Positions 18,565-28,948 are shown, counted from the stretch's first letter. The stretch: DNA of 64,000 nt from Budvicia diplopodorum (GCF_009800925.1 NZ_WOYF01000001.1:186001-250000), one strand, 5' to 3'. The notes: a model not told the origin generated them from the letters alone. Made by a program: numbers and translations.

Positions 18565-19212
18565 TCAGCTTAATAAGCCCGGAAACGATGCTTTTACGCC
18601 GGTAACAATAAATTCAATACCTAAAGACATCAGCAACAGCCCCATAATACGGGTAATAACGTTAATACCCGTTTGTCCGAGCAGCCGGACTAATAACGGC
18701 GCGGCTCTAAAAAGCAACCAACAGCAAAATGAAAACAGCGCTATCGCGACAAAGAAGCCCAGATAATCCAGCCAGCTGTTATAGCGAGTGCTCCATACGA
18801 TAGTCGAACTGATCGCGCCTGGCCCTGCCATTAACGGTAGCGCTAATGGAACTACGCCAACGTTGTCACGGATCGCCGTTTCAGTTTTTTCCTGCTTATT
18901 CTGCTTATCTTCACCGAGCTTGCCACTGATCATTGACATAGCAATTGTCACAATCAAAATGCCGCCCGCAATGCGGAAAGAGTCGATCGAGATCCCAAAA
19001 GTACGCAGTATCGTATCGCCTAGAAATAATGAACACCAAAGAATAATGGCCACGGACAAATTTGCCGTTAAGTTAGTTTTATCTCTGGCTGCCGGCGACT
19101 GGTAGTTAGTCATGCTAATAAATACGGGCAAGATCCCCACTGGATTCACTAGCGCGAACATACCTACAAGAAACTTAATGTATCCGGACAAATCCAGCAT
19201 GGTATGGCCCAT
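18565..19212 (-). CDS. ychE: MarC-family membrane protein YchE
   Basis: A polytopic inner-membrane protein of the MarC/UPF0056 family with about six hydrophobic segments; no transport substrate is established. Length is 215 residues, as in E. coli, with the family core FALVNPVGILPVFISMT, the charged loop GKLGEDKQNKQEKTETA and PLALPLMAGPGAISSTIV. GGGAG lies 6 bases before the ATG at 19212, which decides this start over the ATG at 19200. In E. coli the oppABCDF operon stands between ychE and yciU; it is absent here. Confidence 0.94.
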   Translation of the reverse strand: MGHTMLDLSGYIKFLVGMFALVNPVGILPVFISMTNYQSPAARDKTNLTANLSVAIILWCSLFLGDTILRTFGISIDSFRIAGGILIVTIAMSMISGKLGEDKQNKQEKTETAIRDNVGVVPLALPLMAGPGAISSTIVWSTRYNSWLDYLGFFVAIALFSFCCWLLFRAAPLLVRLLGQTGINVITRIMGLLLMSLGIEFIVTGVKASFPGLLS

Positions 19213-19684
19213 TGAGAACTCCCGATTATCTAAAGCAGAGGGGTAATTTTACTGGCGCTAATGTAATAGAATTATCTTTTGGGATCTAGCCTAAATAACC
19301 GGATACAACGCCCAGTTATACAAAAAATCTAAGCATATAAAGCTAATATAGCCAAACTGATTTGAATGAACCTAAACCATGCCCCAAAAGAGGTAATAAA
19401 ATAGCAATATCGCCTTTGCTGAAAGGTGTCAGCATGCAAATATTGTGATTCAAATCACAATATGGCCACAACTTAATCGGTAAGCTGTAATCAATCTGTA
19501 CGGAAATAAGAAAATATAACTCGATAAGGCTGTTGTTAATTATCTAAATTTTTAAATAATAACAATATGTTAAGTTAAACTTTTTCAGTAAGTAAATCGT
19601 ATTGAGCTGACCAACTTTTCCTATACTTAATACTTGTATCGCGACTTACTCACTAAAAAAGTTTATCAATCTTAGGAGAGTCCC
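19213..19684. other. Divergent control region, ychE / adhE
   Basis: 472 AT-rich bases without a coding frame. The centre holds a CRP-type palindrome (19440-19463). A TATACT at 19622-19627 is a possible adhE -10, but no well-spaced -35 is visible. The adhE leader ends in AGGAGAG. Confidence 0.6.
19440..19463. promoter_or_regulatory. CRP-type operator between ychE and adhE
   Basis: TGTGA-ttcaaa-TCACA is an exact match to the CRP core, inside a perfect 11-base inverted repeat (ATATTGTGATT, CA, AATCACAATAT). It lies about 222 bases from the adhE start and 228 from the ychE start, so either gene or both could be the target. Confidence 0.8.
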
Positions 19685-22357
19685 ATGACAGTAAGTAATA
19701 TCAGTGAACTGAATGCGCTGGTTGCCCGAGTGAAGAAAGCTCAGGTTGAGTATTCGAATTTCACTCAGGCGCAAGTCGATAAGATCTTCAGAGCTGCGGC
19801 ACTCGCCGCTGCAAATGCCCGCATACCGTTAGCCAAAATGGCCGTTGCCGAATCGGGCATGGGCATAGTGGAAGACAAAGTCATTAAGAACCACTTCGCA
19901 TCTGAGTATATTTATAATAAATATAAAGATGAAAAAACCTGCGGCATTCTTGAAGAAGATGAGACGTTCGGTACCATCACTATCGCAGAACCGACCGGCA
20001 TTATTTGCGGTATTGTTCCCACGACAAACCCTACGTCTACAGCAATATTTAAAGCCCTTATCAGCCTGAAAACCCGCAACGGCATTATCTTCTCGCCTCA
20101 TCCAAGAGCTAAAAATGCCACCAATGAAGCGGCAAATATCGTTCTGCAGGCGGCAATTGAAGCCGGTGCACCTAAAGATATTATTGGCTGGATTGACGTT
20201 CCAAGCGTCGAGCTCTCAAATCAACTCATGCACCATCCTGACATTAATCTGATTCTGGCTACCGGTGGCCCGGGTATGGTTAAAGCAGCCTATAGTTCGG
20301 GTAAACCGGCAATTGGCGTTGGTGCAGGTAACTCACCGGTTGTTATTGATGAATCGGCTGATATTAAGCGCGCCGTTGCCTCTATTCTGATGTCGAAAAC
20401 CTTCGATAACGGCGTTATTTGTGCTTCAGAACAATCGGTTATTGTTGTCGATAAAATTTATGATGCAGTGCGTGAGCGTTTTGCCTCCCACGGTGGTTAT
20501 TTGTTGGTAGGTAAAGAGCTGAAGGCCATTCAGGGCATCATTCTTAAAAATGGCAATATCAATGCAGATATCGTTGGCCAACCTGCCGTGAAAATTGCAG
20601 AAATGGCGGGCGTCACCGTACCATCAACAACCAAAGTGCTGATTGGTGAAGTCACTGTCGTTGACGAATCAGAACCGTTTGCCCACGAAAAACTATCGCC
20701 AATGTTAGCGATGTACCGCGCTAAAAACTTTGATGACGCAGTAAATAAAGCCGTTAAGTTAGTTGCGATGGGCGGTATTGGCCATACTTCAGCACTGTAT
20801 ATTGATCAAGACAACCAAGGTGAACGCATCGCTTACTTTGGCGATAAAATGAAAACGGCCCGTATCTTAATCAATACCCCAACCTCTCACGGGGGTATTG
20901 GCGACCTGTATAACTTTAAGTTAGCGCCATCGCTAACATTAGGTTGTGGTTCATGGGGTGGTAACTCCATTTCTGAAAACGTCGGTCCTAAGCATCTGAT
21001 CAACAAGAAAACGGTAGCTAAGCGAGCTGAAAATATGTTGTGGCATAAACTCCCAAAATCAATCTATTTCCGTCGTGGTTCTTTACCTATTGCTTTAGAA
21101 GAAGTTGCCACTGATGGCGCAAAACGCGCATTTATTGTTACTGACCGTTTCTTATTTAATAACGGCTATGCAGATCAAATAACCAAAGTATTAAAACAGC
21201 ACGGCATTGAAACCGAGGTTTTCTTTGAAGTTGAAGCCGATCCAACCTTAAGCATTGTGCGAAAAGGCGCGGAACAGATGCACTCCTTCAAACCGGATGT
21301 AATCATTGCTCTAGGCGGCGGTTCACCGATGGACGCGGCTAAAATCATGTGGGTTATGTATGAACATCCTGAAACTCATTTTGAAGAGCTGGCGCTTCGC
21401 TTTATGGATATCCGCAAGCGTATCTATAAGTTCCCGAAAATGGGCGTAAAAGCCAAAATGATCGCGGTAACTACCACGTCAGGTACCGGTTCGGAAGTAA
21501 CGCCGTTCGCCGTAGTAACCGATGACGCAACCGGCATGAAATATCCTTTAGCCGACTACGCATTAACGCCAGATATGGCAATAGTTGATGCTAATCTCGT
21601 GATGAATATGCCTAAGTCACTGTGCGCATTTGGTGGATTAGACGCCGTTACTCACGCATTAGAAGCTTACGTATCCGTATTGGCAAATGAATACTCTGAT
21701 GGACAGGCGCTTCAGGCTCTTAAACTGCTGAAGGAATTCTTACCACAGAGCTATAAAGAAGGCGCTAAAAACCCGGTTGCCCGTGAACGAGTGCACAATG
21801 CGGCCACTATCGCTGGCATCGCATTTGCCAACGCCTTCTTGGGTGTTTGCCATTCAATGGCGCATAAGCTGGGTTCAGAATTTCATCTGCCACACGGTTT
21901 AGCGAATGCCTTATTAATCTGTAACGTGATTCGTTATAACGCCAACGATAACCCGACTAAGCAAACTGCATTCAGCCAATACGATCGCCCGCAATCGCGC
22001 CGTCAATACGCTGAAATAGCGGATCATCTGGGTCTGTCAGCGCAGGGAGACCGCACCGCAGCCAAGATAGAGAAGCTATTAAACTGGTTAGAGGCCATGA
22101 AGAAAGAGTTGGATATCCCGGCATCAATCCGCGAAGCAGGCGTTCCTGAAGCAGAGTTCTTAGCTAAAGTAGATAAATTATCTGAAGACGCATTTGACGA
22201 TCAATGTACCGGAGCCAACCCGCGTTATCCGCTAATTTCTGAGCTGAAAACAATTCTGTTAGATACCTACTATGGCCGTAGTTATGTAGAAGAACAGAAA
22301 TTGTCCCCCGAGGTTGAAACTAAAGCTAAAGTTGCAACTAAGAAAAGTAAGAAATAG
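19685..22357 (+). CDS. adhE: Bifunctional acetaldehyde/alcohol dehydrogenase AdhE
   Basis: AdhE reduces acetyl-CoA to acetaldehyde and then ethanol with NADH, regenerating NAD+ during fermentation; it assembles into helical filaments (spirosomes). The 890-residue protein (E. coli 891) has an N-terminal aldehyde dehydrogenase domain with catalytic Cys246 in VICASEQ. The C-terminal iron-dependent alcohol dehydrogenase has GGGSPMDAAK, Asp653 and His657 in FGGLDAVTHA, and CHSMAHKLGSEFHLPHG for the other iron ligands. Residue numbers equal those of E. coli. AGGAGAG precedes the ATG. A terminator follows, and no gene lies in the next 1.1 kb, where E. coli has tdk. Confidence 0.98.
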   Translation: MTVSNISELNALVARVKKAQVEYSNFTQAQVDKIFRAAALAAANARIPLAKMAVAESGMGIVEDKVIKNHFASEYIYNKYKDEKTCGILEEDETFGTITIAEPTGIICGIVPTTNPTSTAIFKALISLKTRNGIIFSPHPRAKNATNEAANIVLQAAIEAGAPKDIIGWIDVPSVELSNQLMHHPDINLILATGGPGMVKAAYSSGKPAIGVGAGNSPVVIDESADIKRAVASILMSKTFDNGVICASEQSVIVVDKIYDAVRERFASHGGYLLVGKELKAIQGIILKNGNINADIVGQPAVKIAEMAGVTVPSTTKVLIGEVTVVDESEPFAHEKLSPMLAMYRAKNFDDAVNKAVKLVAMGGIGHTSALYIDQDNQGERIAYFGDKMKTARILINTPTSHGGIGDLYNFKLAPSLTLGCGSWGGNSISENVGPKHLINKKTVAKRAENMLWHKLPKSIYFRRGSLPIALEEVATDGAKRAFIVTDRFLFNNGYADQITKVLKQHGIETEVFFEVEADPTLSIVRKGAEQMHSFKPDVIIALGGGSPMDAAKIMWVMYEHPETHFEELALRFMDIRKRIYKFPKMGVKAKMIAVTTTSGTGSEVTPFAVVTDDATGMKYPLADYALTPDMAIVDANLVMNMPKSLCAFGGLDAVTHALEAYVSVLANEYSDGQALQALKLLKEFLPQSYKEGAKNPVARERVHNAATIAGIAFANAFLGVCHSMAHKLGSEFHLPHGLANALLICNVIRYNANDNPTKQTAFSQYDRPQSRRQYAEIADHLGLSAQGDRTAAKIEKLLNWLEAMKKELDIPASIREAGVPEAEFLAKVDKLSEDAFDDQCTGANPRYPLISELKTILLDTYYGRSYVEEQKLSPEVETKAKVATKKSKK

Positions 22358-22376
22358 TTATTGAATGTTGTTTGAT

Positions 22377-22409
22377 AAAGGCCGCCATCAGCTTCTGGCG
22401 GCCTTTATA
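22377..22409 (+). terminator. adhE terminator
   Basis: AAAGGCCGCCA pairs with TGGCGGCCTTT (11 pairs), followed by a T/A-rich tail. Confidence 0.92.
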
Positions 22410-23460
22410 TTTATGATGCCCCGGTTGTATCATTTGGCCGCTAATTACCGCCAGTAGGCTAACAAACCTACATTTATGCAACTTTCTTTACATAGAAGTT
22501 ATATAGCTTCAAAAATCACACAATGCGTTGCACGACCCTATATTGGTATTCATCTATGTATATGTACGATTGACCGAGAATAACCCATTGTTTCAAAATA
22601 TAATAAGCTATTAACGTTCACTACACTAAAACTCAACAATAAAGTAATTATTACTCACCTATCTAAAACGTAAAATGTGGCTAATAGAAGCAAAACCTCA
22701 CCACAGACTACCCATCAGAGCGTTATCTTTCCGGCGATAAGTTCAACAACCCTATTTAACCCACATCAGCGAACCGTATTGGCCTTATCGCTGCTTATAT
22801 CCACAACCATTAGCTACAGACCCTAATTACCTCTAAAAATGCAAAGAGCAATCCGATAGCTAGCACGGAGCCATTTACTAATAAGCTCTTTTATATAGAG
22901 TTATTAAAGATTATTAGCTAAGTATTTTTATTCAGCAAACTTACCACTGAGGTAACTCTACTTAGGATAAGGCAACATACCCCGCAAAAGAAAAGCCATA
23001 CTTATTTCAGTAATTAAAGAAAGCATATTCAATATATTGCCTAAGATATCAGCGACTCACTCAGAAAATATACAATGGATTTGTAAGAATCACGACCTGT
23101 TACAAATAGTGATATAACAGCATGTAAAATCTTTTACCAAACCCCTGACGCAGGTTATAACTAACCATTATTAGGAATAAAAACAAAGTTATTAACAAAA
23201 AACAACCATGGACAGGGATATATCACATTGACTAACGGTCTGTTTCAAATAAATATACCGAGCATAGGATTAGTCATATGGAGCATAAAAACGTGTCAAA
23301 TTGAACAAAGTGTTTTGCTGTATTAACTAACTTTACTCCCATATTTGACTCTGCTTAATAAATAAATAAGTTTATTTATGTCATGCCCTATTGCAGAAAT
23401 TAATTAAGCGTTTTATTATTACTTAAGATTTCAATCCATAATTAATTTGAGAACTATACA
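22410..23460. other. 1.05-kb gene-free AT-rich region upstream of hns
   Basis: No frame of useful length on either strand, and no trace of tdk, which E. coli carries here between adhE and hns. Stop codons are dense and the base composition is very AT-rich. A TTGACT at 23345-23350, about 110 bases before hns, with TAAGTT 16 bases later, is a possible hns promoter, and the adjoining AAATAAATAAG tract is curved-DNA-like. H-NS is known to repress its own gene through such DNA. Confidence 0.6.
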
Positions 23461-23868
23461 ATGAGCGAAGCATTAAAAGTCCTTAACAACATCCGTACAT
23501 TGCGTGCTCAAGCAAGAGAGTGCTCTCTTGAGACTTTAGAAGAAATGTTAGAGAAAATGGAAGTTGTAGTAAAAGAGCGTCGCGAAGAAGATCAGGCTAG
23601 TCAGGCTGAAATTCAAGAACGTACTCGTAAGTTACAACAATACCGTGAAATGTTAATTGCTGACGGTATCGATCCTAATGAATTGCTTCAGTCTCTTTCA
23701 GCCACTAAAGTAATTGGTAAATCTAAGCGCGCAGCACGCCCGGCCAAATATCAGTTCACTGATGAAGATGGCGAATTAAAAACCTGGACTGGCCAAGGCC
23801 GTACTCCAGCGGTGATTAAGAAAGCTATCGAAGATGAAGGCAAATCACTAGACGATTTCCTGCTGTAA
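23461..23868 (+). CDS. hns: Nucleoid-associated protein H-NS
   Basis: H-NS coats AT-rich DNA, bridges helices and silences foreign and stress genes. The product is 135 residues (E. coli 137). The N-terminal oligomerisation region is nearly identical ([20 protein letters not shown]). A variable linker around residues 80-92 precedes the C-terminal DNA-binding domain with the AT-hook-like loop [15 protein letters not shown] at about 107-121 (core QGR). It ends SLDDFLL, two residues short of the E. coli tail. It stands alone, between its long AT-rich upstream region and a terminator. Confidence 0.97.
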   Translation: MSEALKVLNNIRTLRAQARECSLETLEEMLEKMEVVVKERREEDQASQAEIQERTRKLQQYREMLIADGIDPNELLQSLSATKVIGKSKRAARPAKYQFTDEDGELKTWTGQGRTPAVIKKAIEDEGKSLDDFLL

Positions 23869-23884
23869 TTAGCCTGTTAGTGCT

Positions 23885-23913
23885 AAAAAGCCTCTTTTAT
23901 CGGAGGTTTTTTT
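23885..23913 (+). terminator. hns terminator
   Basis: AAGCCTC pairs with GAGGTTT (7 pairs, one G-T), followed by seven T. Confidence 0.8.
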
Positions 23914-24127
23914 ATATACAAAATTCCATATTTACCTAAAATATCTTCTATTTAAATCATCATTAGTCCACTAATAAGTGGACATTTTTAGTAATTACCC
24001 CCCCATTTAGCTAACCGAAAGATCATACGACAGAATAGTTGCCATAGTAATAATATAGATTTGAGAGAAATACGGGGAGAAAGTTGTTCTATAAAATAAG
24101 ACCAAATAATACGAACAAATATCCCCA

Positions 24128-24151
24128 TAAAAAAGAGGGCTAATGCCCTCT
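24128..24151 (-). terminator. Terminator of galU-ugd-epimerase operon
   Basis: On the minus strand GAGGGC-ATTA-GCCCTC is followed by a run of seven T. It lies 40 bases after the last gene. Confidence 0.88.
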
Positions 24152-24190
24152 CTCTCTTTGCGTTCATATTATTTGATGGCTAATTAGCTA

Positions 24191-25195
24191 TTAGTGGTAG
24201 AAATGCTTATACCAATCAACAAACCGTTGAACTCCATCAACAACAGAGGTTTCCGGTCTAAAATTTATAACGCTATATAATGCTGAAGTATCTGCGCTAG
24301 TTTCCATTACGTCACCAGGCTGCATTGGTAACAGATTTTTAGTTGCAGTCTTGTCCAACGCTTTCTCAATTGCCTCAATGTATTCCATCAGACGAACTGG
24401 CTGGCTATTACCAATATTATAAACTTTATAAGGCGCTGAACTTGTTGCCGGGGAGCCAGTTTCAACCGTCCATGAAGGATCGGCCTCAGGTATTACCGCC
24501 TGCAAACGAACAATCGACTCAACGATGTCATCAATATAGGTAAAGTCACGACGCATATCACCGTGGTTATAAACATCAATACTCTGTCCGGCAATAATGG
24601 CTTTGGTAAACTTAAGCAAAGCCATATCAGGACGCCCCCAAGGGCCATAAACGGTGAAAAACCGTAAGCCCGTTGTCGGCAGGTTGAAAAGATGAGAATA
24701 GGTATGAGACATCAGCTCATTCGCTTTCTTGGTTGCCGCATATAAAGACACCGGATGATCAACGCTATCATCGGTGGAAAACGGTAATTTACGGTTCAGT
24801 CCATATACGGAGCTCGATGAAGCATATAACAAGTGTTCAACTTGACTATGCCGACACCCTTCCAGAATATTAAGATGCCCAATCAAATTCGCTTCCGCAT
24901 AGACATGCGGGTTTTCAATCGAGTAACGGACACCGGCCTGAGCGGCTAAGTGAATAACCCGCTGAAAATGAGATTCAGCAAAAAGCCGGGAGATTCCCTC
25001 TCGATCGGCCAGATCCATTTTAATAAAGTGAAACTGTGGCTGTTTTTCTAAAATAGCCAAGCGCGCTAGCTTGAGGTTAACGTCATAATAATCATTCAGA
25101 TTATCAATACCGACAACCTCATGACCCAACGATAATAAGCGCTGAGCGACGTGAAAACCGATAAATCCGGCGGCCCCCGTAATTAGGCATTTCAT
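24191..25195 (-). CDS. UDP-glucuronate 4-epimerase-type NAD-dependent epimerase
   Basis: An extended short-chain dehydrogenase most like UDP-glucuronate 4-epimerases (WbnF/Cap1J/Uge), which convert UDP-glucuronate to UDP-galacturonate. The 334-residue protein has the Rossmann motif GAAGFIG near residues 7-13, catalytic YAATK (YxxxK), and the RFFTVYGPWGRPDMAL segment typical of this group. The start is the ATG at 25195 with GAGG just before it, overlapping the ugd stop codon; the TTG at 25207 would leave no room for that site. It is the last gene of galU-ugd-epimerase. The product would feed capsule, O-antigen, enterobacterial common antigen or lipid A core, but no such cluster is in the window. 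Exact substrate is inference. Confidence 0.85.
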   Translation of the reverse strand: MKCLITGAAGFIGFHVAQRLLSLGHEVVGIDNLNDYYDVNLKLARLAILEKQPQFHFIKMDLADREGISRLFAESHFQRVIHLAAQAGVRYSIENPHVYAEANLIGHLNILEGCRHSQVEHLLYASSSSVYGLNRKLPFSTDDSVDHPVSLYAATKKANELMSHTYSHLFNLPTTGLRFFTVYGPWGRPDMALLKFTKAIIAGQSIDVYNHGDMRRDFTYIDDIVESIVRLQAVIPEADPSWTVETGSPATSSAPYKVYNIGNSQPVRLMEYIEAIEKALDKTATKNLLPMQPGDVMETSADTSALYSVINFRPETSVVDGVQRFVDWYKHFYH

Positions 25196-25203
25196 ATTTA
25201 ACC

Positions 25204-26547
25204 TCAAATCACCGGATTAATCGAAGCGCCACGACCAATACCATAATAAGTGAACCCACGCTGGCTCATACGTTCTGGCTCATAAAGATTGCGCCCGTCA
25301 AATACTGCTGGCTGGTTTAATGTGGCTTTAATCAAATCAAAGTCTGGCGCACGGAAATTTTGCCACTCGGTACAGATAACCAATGCATCTGCCCCTTGTA
25401 ACGCGTCTTCTTTAGTCGTAGCTAAAACTAAGTCACTGCGATTGCCATAAATCCGGCGGGCTTCTTCCATTGCCTCTGGGTCAAAGGCCTGAACGTTAGC
25501 CCCTGCAGCCCATAATGATTCCATCAGTACTCTGCTGGAGGATTCTCTCATATCATCGGTATTAGGTTTAAATGAGAGCCCCCATAGGGCAAAAGTACGG
25601 CCTTTCAGATCGCCGCTAAAATGGCGGTCAATGAAGCTGAAAAGCTTATGTTTTTGTTTGTCATTAACAGATTCAACGGCTTTTAACAGCGTTGGCTGGT
25701 ATCCAATATGTTCTGCCGTACGAATAAGCGCCTGAACGTCTTTAGGAAAACAGGAACCACCGTAACCACAGCCCGGATAAATAAAGTGATAGCCAATTCG
25801 GGAATCAGAACCAATGCCCTGACGGACTTTTTCAATATCCGCACCAAGCAACTCGGCCAAGTTTGACATCTCATTCATAAAGCTAATTTTGGTCGCTAGC
25901 ATGCAGTTAGCGGCATATTTGGTCAGCTCAGCGCTACGAATATCCATAATGACCATTCGATCGTGATTACGATTAAAAGGCGCGTACAGTTCACGCATCA
26001 GGTCTAATACCTGATCGTTGTTAGTACCAATAATGATGCGTTCTGGCTTCATACAGTCAGAAACTGCGGCACCCTCTTTCAAGAACTCTGGGTTTGAAAC
26101 CACGTCAAAAGGGATATCAGCATTACGCTGTTTTAACGCATCGCTGATAACCTTTTGAACTTTATCGGCAGTACCAACCGGAACGGTTGATTTATCAATA
26201 ACCACTTTATAGCTCGTCATATGCTCTGCAATGGTGCGGGCAACCGCAGTCACATATTTCAGATCCGCAGAGCCATCTTCATCCGGCGGGGTTCCGACGG
26301 CAATAAACTGAATTTCTCCGTGCTCAATGCCCTGTTTAGCATCAGTAGTAAACGTCAGCCGACCAGCCTGATAGTTTTCTTTCACTAACGGCGCTAACCC
26401 GGGTTCAAAAATAGGAATAATCCCATTCTTAAGGCTAGCCACCTTTGTTTTATCAATATCGACGCACATTACGTCATGGCCTACTTCAGCCAATACCGCT
26501 GCCTGAACTAAACCAACATATCCAATACCAAAGACTGTTACTTTCAT
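25204..26547 (-). CDS. ugd: UDP-glucose 6-dehydrogenase
   Basis: Ugd oxidises UDP-glucose twice with NAD+ to UDP-glucuronate. At 447 residues it belongs to the longer class, unlike the 388-residue E. coli K-12 enzyme. The N-terminal Rossmann motif is GIGYVGLV (residues 7-14), the catalytic Cys is in [11 protein letters not shown] at about 265-275, and the central [15 protein letters not shown] and [17 protein letters not shown] segments are conserved. It lies 33 bases after galU, whose product it uses, and is followed by the epimerase with overlapping signals, so the three act as one pathway and probably one transcript. Confidence 0.95.
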   Translation of the reverse strand: MKVTVFGIGYVGLVQAAVLAEVGHDVMCVDIDKTKVASLKNGIIPIFEPGLAPLVKENYQAGRLTFTTDAKQGIEHGEIQFIAVGTPPDEDGSADLKYVTAVARTIAEHMTSYKVVIDKSTVPVGTADKVQKVISDALKQRNADIPFDVVSNPEFLKEGAAVSDCMKPERIIIGTNNDQVLDLMRELYAPFNRNHDRMVIMDIRSAELTKYAANCMLATKISFMNEMSNLAELLGADIEKVRQGIGSDSRIGYHFIYPGCGYGGSCFPKDVQALIRTAEHIGYQPTLLKAVESVNDKQKHKLFSFIDRHFSGDLKGRTFALWGLSFKPNTDDMRESSSRVLMESLWAAGANVQAFDPEAMEEARRIYGNRSDLVLATTKEDALQGADALVICTEWQNFRAPDFDLIKATLNQPAVFDGRNLYEPERMSQRGFTYYGIGRGASINPVI

Positions 26548-26580
26548 CGCGTTGTCACCAAAATTAAATTTTATTATTCA

Positions 26581-27498
26581 CTAATTTTTTGTCGATAACT
26601 GGAGCTGCTGTAACCAAGAATTAAAGTTATTGCCCAACGTCCCGTGACGTAAACCATATTCAACAAACGCTTTCATGTATCCCATTTTATTACCACAGTC
26701 ATGGCTACGCCCTCTGATGTGATAAGCATCTACCGGGTGTTTTTCCATCAGCATCGCAATGGCGTCCGTTAACTGAATTTCATCGCCTGCTCCCGGCGGA
26801 ATTCGTGACAATAGCGGCCATATATCGGCAGAAAGAACATAGCGCCCGACAATCGACAGGTTAGATGGCGCTTCAGCTACGCTCGGTTTCTCTACAACTT
26901 TGGCGATCGGAGTGCTTTCCCCTACCGTAAGCGCGTAGCCATTACAATCGACGATGCCGTAATCGCTCACCTCATTAATAGGTACCGGTTCAACCATAAT
27001 TTGGCTACGTCCCGTCTCGTCAAAACGCTGGAGCATTTCACTTAAATTTTCAGTCTTCAGATTAGACTCATACTCATCGATAATGACATCCGGCAGTATG
27101 ACCGCAAAAGGCTCATTGCCGACCAATGGCTGAGCGCATAAAATCGCGTGCCCAAGGCCTTTCGCTAGCCCCTGACGAACCTGCATCATCGTGACATTAC
27201 TAGGACAAATAGACTGAACCTCATTAAGTAGCTGCCGCTTGACGCGCCGCTCCAGCATGGCTTCAAGCTCAAAGCTGGTATCAAAGTGGTTTTCAATGGA
27301 GTTTTTAGAAGAGTGAGTTACTAAAACAATATGATTAATACCCGCCGCAATACATTCATTAACGACAAATTGAATTAACGGCTTATCGACCAGTGGCAAC
27401 ATCTCTTTAGGGATTGCTTTCGTCGCAGGCAGCATCCTTGTTCCTAAACCCGCTACCGGAATAATCGCTTTTTTAATCTTAGATTGTATCGCTGACAT
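26581..27498 (-). CDS. galU: UTP-glucose-1-phosphate uridylyltransferase
   Basis: GalU makes UDP-glucose from UTP and glucose-1-phosphate, the precursor for lipopolysaccharide core, trehalose, osmoregulated glucans and galactose metabolism. The 305-residue product (E. coli 302) carries the nucleotidyltransferase signature [20 protein letters not shown] at about 16-35. VEKP and the Asp of LPDVIID mark the active site. In E. coli galU lies beside hns and rssB but without ugd and an epimerase behind it. The 240-base gap before rssB should hold its promoter. Confidence 0.97.
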   Translation of the reverse strand: MSAIQSKIKKAIIPVAGLGTRMLPATKAIPKEMLPLVDKPLIQFVVNECIAAGINHIVLVTHSSKNSIENHFDTSFELEAMLERRVKRQLLNEVQSICPSNVTMMQVRQGLAKGLGHAILCAQPLVGNEPFAVILPDVIIDEYESNLKTENLSEMLQRFDETGRSQIMVEPVPINEVSDYGIVDCNGYALTVGESTPIAKVVEKPSVAEAPSNLSIVGRYVLSADIWPLLSRIPPGAGDEIQLTDAIAMLMEKHPVDAYHIRGRSHDCGNKMGYMKAFVEYGLRHGTLGNNFNSWLQQLQLSTKN

Positions 27499-27740
27499 AA
27501 TCAGTTCTCACTATTCAAAAACATCGGATAATCAGTCAGATGTTTTGCGTTTGCGTAGAGTTAAAAATATGGGAGTTGCTCCTCAAGCGTTACCTTAACG
27601 AATCGAATACTGACGTTAAAGGCAGTGATATCGCTTTCCAGAACAAGCAGTTATTATAGTATATCAGCTAAGACTGTATTCTCCGATAGGCTTAATACAG
27701 CCTAGACCAAAGTTAGTCTACAAGAATGGAAATACGTAAT

Positions 27741-28751
27741 TCACACTGAGGCATTCAGCTGTAATCGGCCACCGGCACCCCAAATTTGGCACATCCACTG
27801 GCCGGTAATTAAACGAGTTTGGCTGGAAAAAATGGAATCTAACGTGCCAAGCGGAACGCTGTCATTTAAGTCATATTTGCGCTTATTGGCCTCCACTTTC
27901 ACATGCAAACCTGCCGAAACAATCAGGAGCTCTTGTTTTGGCACATGATAATAGCCCGCCAGAAATGGAAATTGCCCTTCTAAGTAGGACTGGTGCAAAA
28001 GTTTATTAATTTTGTTCAGAACAGTTGGCATTTGGGGAAGAGATTCAGACTGTTCCGCTATGTGTTCTTGTAATAAGTTATTGAACAATGCCCGTAATAA
28101 TAACGCCGCTAAAACACCTTTATCGCCAGCGAGTGAAATATCAAGGCAGTAAAAAGCAAAGTCATTTTCTGATAGAGGAGCAATATCCAAGACGATGCCG
28201 GAACGATCGGCTAACGTCAGTTGGCGATAGTTAACTTTGCAGCCTGAAATCACCTGCTGAGCCGGAGGCTGTAACTGCCTCAATAATTGAATGGCTTCCT
28301 GTGGTTTTTCACTTAAATTGGCCCAGTCGTCAAGCAACGCCATTTCATCGCTGGCCGGTGAAGAAAAAAGATAAGGGTAAAAACAGCTCAATAGCGCATC
28401 ACGTAGCGTGGTCAGATCGGAAATCGGCTTAAGTAGGACATCGTGCACACCCAGACGCAGCATTTTATCCACGTCAGTCATTTTTTCCGTCGCAGAAATG
28501 ACAATCACCGGAACCTGACACCCCTGATGCCGGAGATTTTCGACCAACGCAATGCCGTCCATATTTGGCATACCTAAATCGCATATCAACAGATCTGGCC
28601 AGTGATTCTTGACGTAAATAAGAGCCTTCTCACCGTCTTCAGCTTCACCGGCAGTCGCGCCAAGGGAAGTTAGGTAGCCCGCCAGCATAGAGCGAAAAAC
28701 CGGATCGTCTTCGACAATAAGAATATGTTTGTTAGCGAGAGGGGGTGTCAT
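27741..28751 (-). CDS. rssB: RpoS-degradation adaptor RssB
   Basis: RssB (Hnr/SprE) delivers the stationary-phase sigma factor RpoS to ClpXP. The product is 336 residues (E. coli 337), with an N-terminal receiver domain (EDD acidic pocket, phosphoacceptor Asp58 in LICDLGMPNMDG, Lys in LLKP) and a C-terminal degenerate PP2C-like phosphatase domain (LDIAPLSENDFAFYCLD). The ATG at 28751 is chosen over the TTG at 28757: GGAAG lies 6 bases before it and the phosphoacceptor then falls at residue 58 as in E. coli. It stands between galU and ychJ as in E. coli. Confidence 0.95.
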   Translation of the reverse strand: MTPPLANKHILIVEDDPVFRSMLAGYLTSLGATAGEAEDGEKALIYVKNHWPDLLICDLGMPNMDGIALVENLRHQGCQVPVIVISATEKMTDVDKMLRLGVHDVLLKPISDLTTLRDALLSCFYPYLFSSPASDEMALLDDWANLSEKPQEAIQLLRQLQPPAQQVISGCKVNYRQLTLADRSGIVLDIAPLSENDFAFYCLDISLAGDKGVLAALLLRALFNNLLQEHIAEQSESLPQMPTVLNKINKLLHQSYLEGQFPFLAGYYHVPKQELLIVSAGLHVKVEANKRKYDLNDSVPLGTLDSIFSSQTRLITGQWMCQIWGAGGRLQLNASV

Positions 28752-28948
28752 TGTCAACTTCCATGCTTGCTGTTTATTATATATTGGTTCAAATTTTGCA
28801 CTTGTGCCTGCTAAATCTATAACTTATTGTTGTTAAAAATTGTTGCTATGTCTACTAAACAAGGAATATGTAGATATTTGTACCATTTTTTAATTTTATT
28901 ATCCTTTTTTTCAACAAATTACGATGTTCATATTTTACGGAGCTTATT

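Larger units (their letters stand above)
23869..24190. other. Convergent intergenic region, hns / epimerase gene
   Basis: 322 bases with a terminator at each end (listed separately). The middle is AT-rich, with no coding frame or repeat that I can see. Confidence 0.6.

Noticed and set aside
22410-23460. Possible tdk pseudogene
   Set aside because: No kinase motif (such as the N-terminal P-loop GxxxxGKST) could be read in any frame; only multiple short frames with dense stops.
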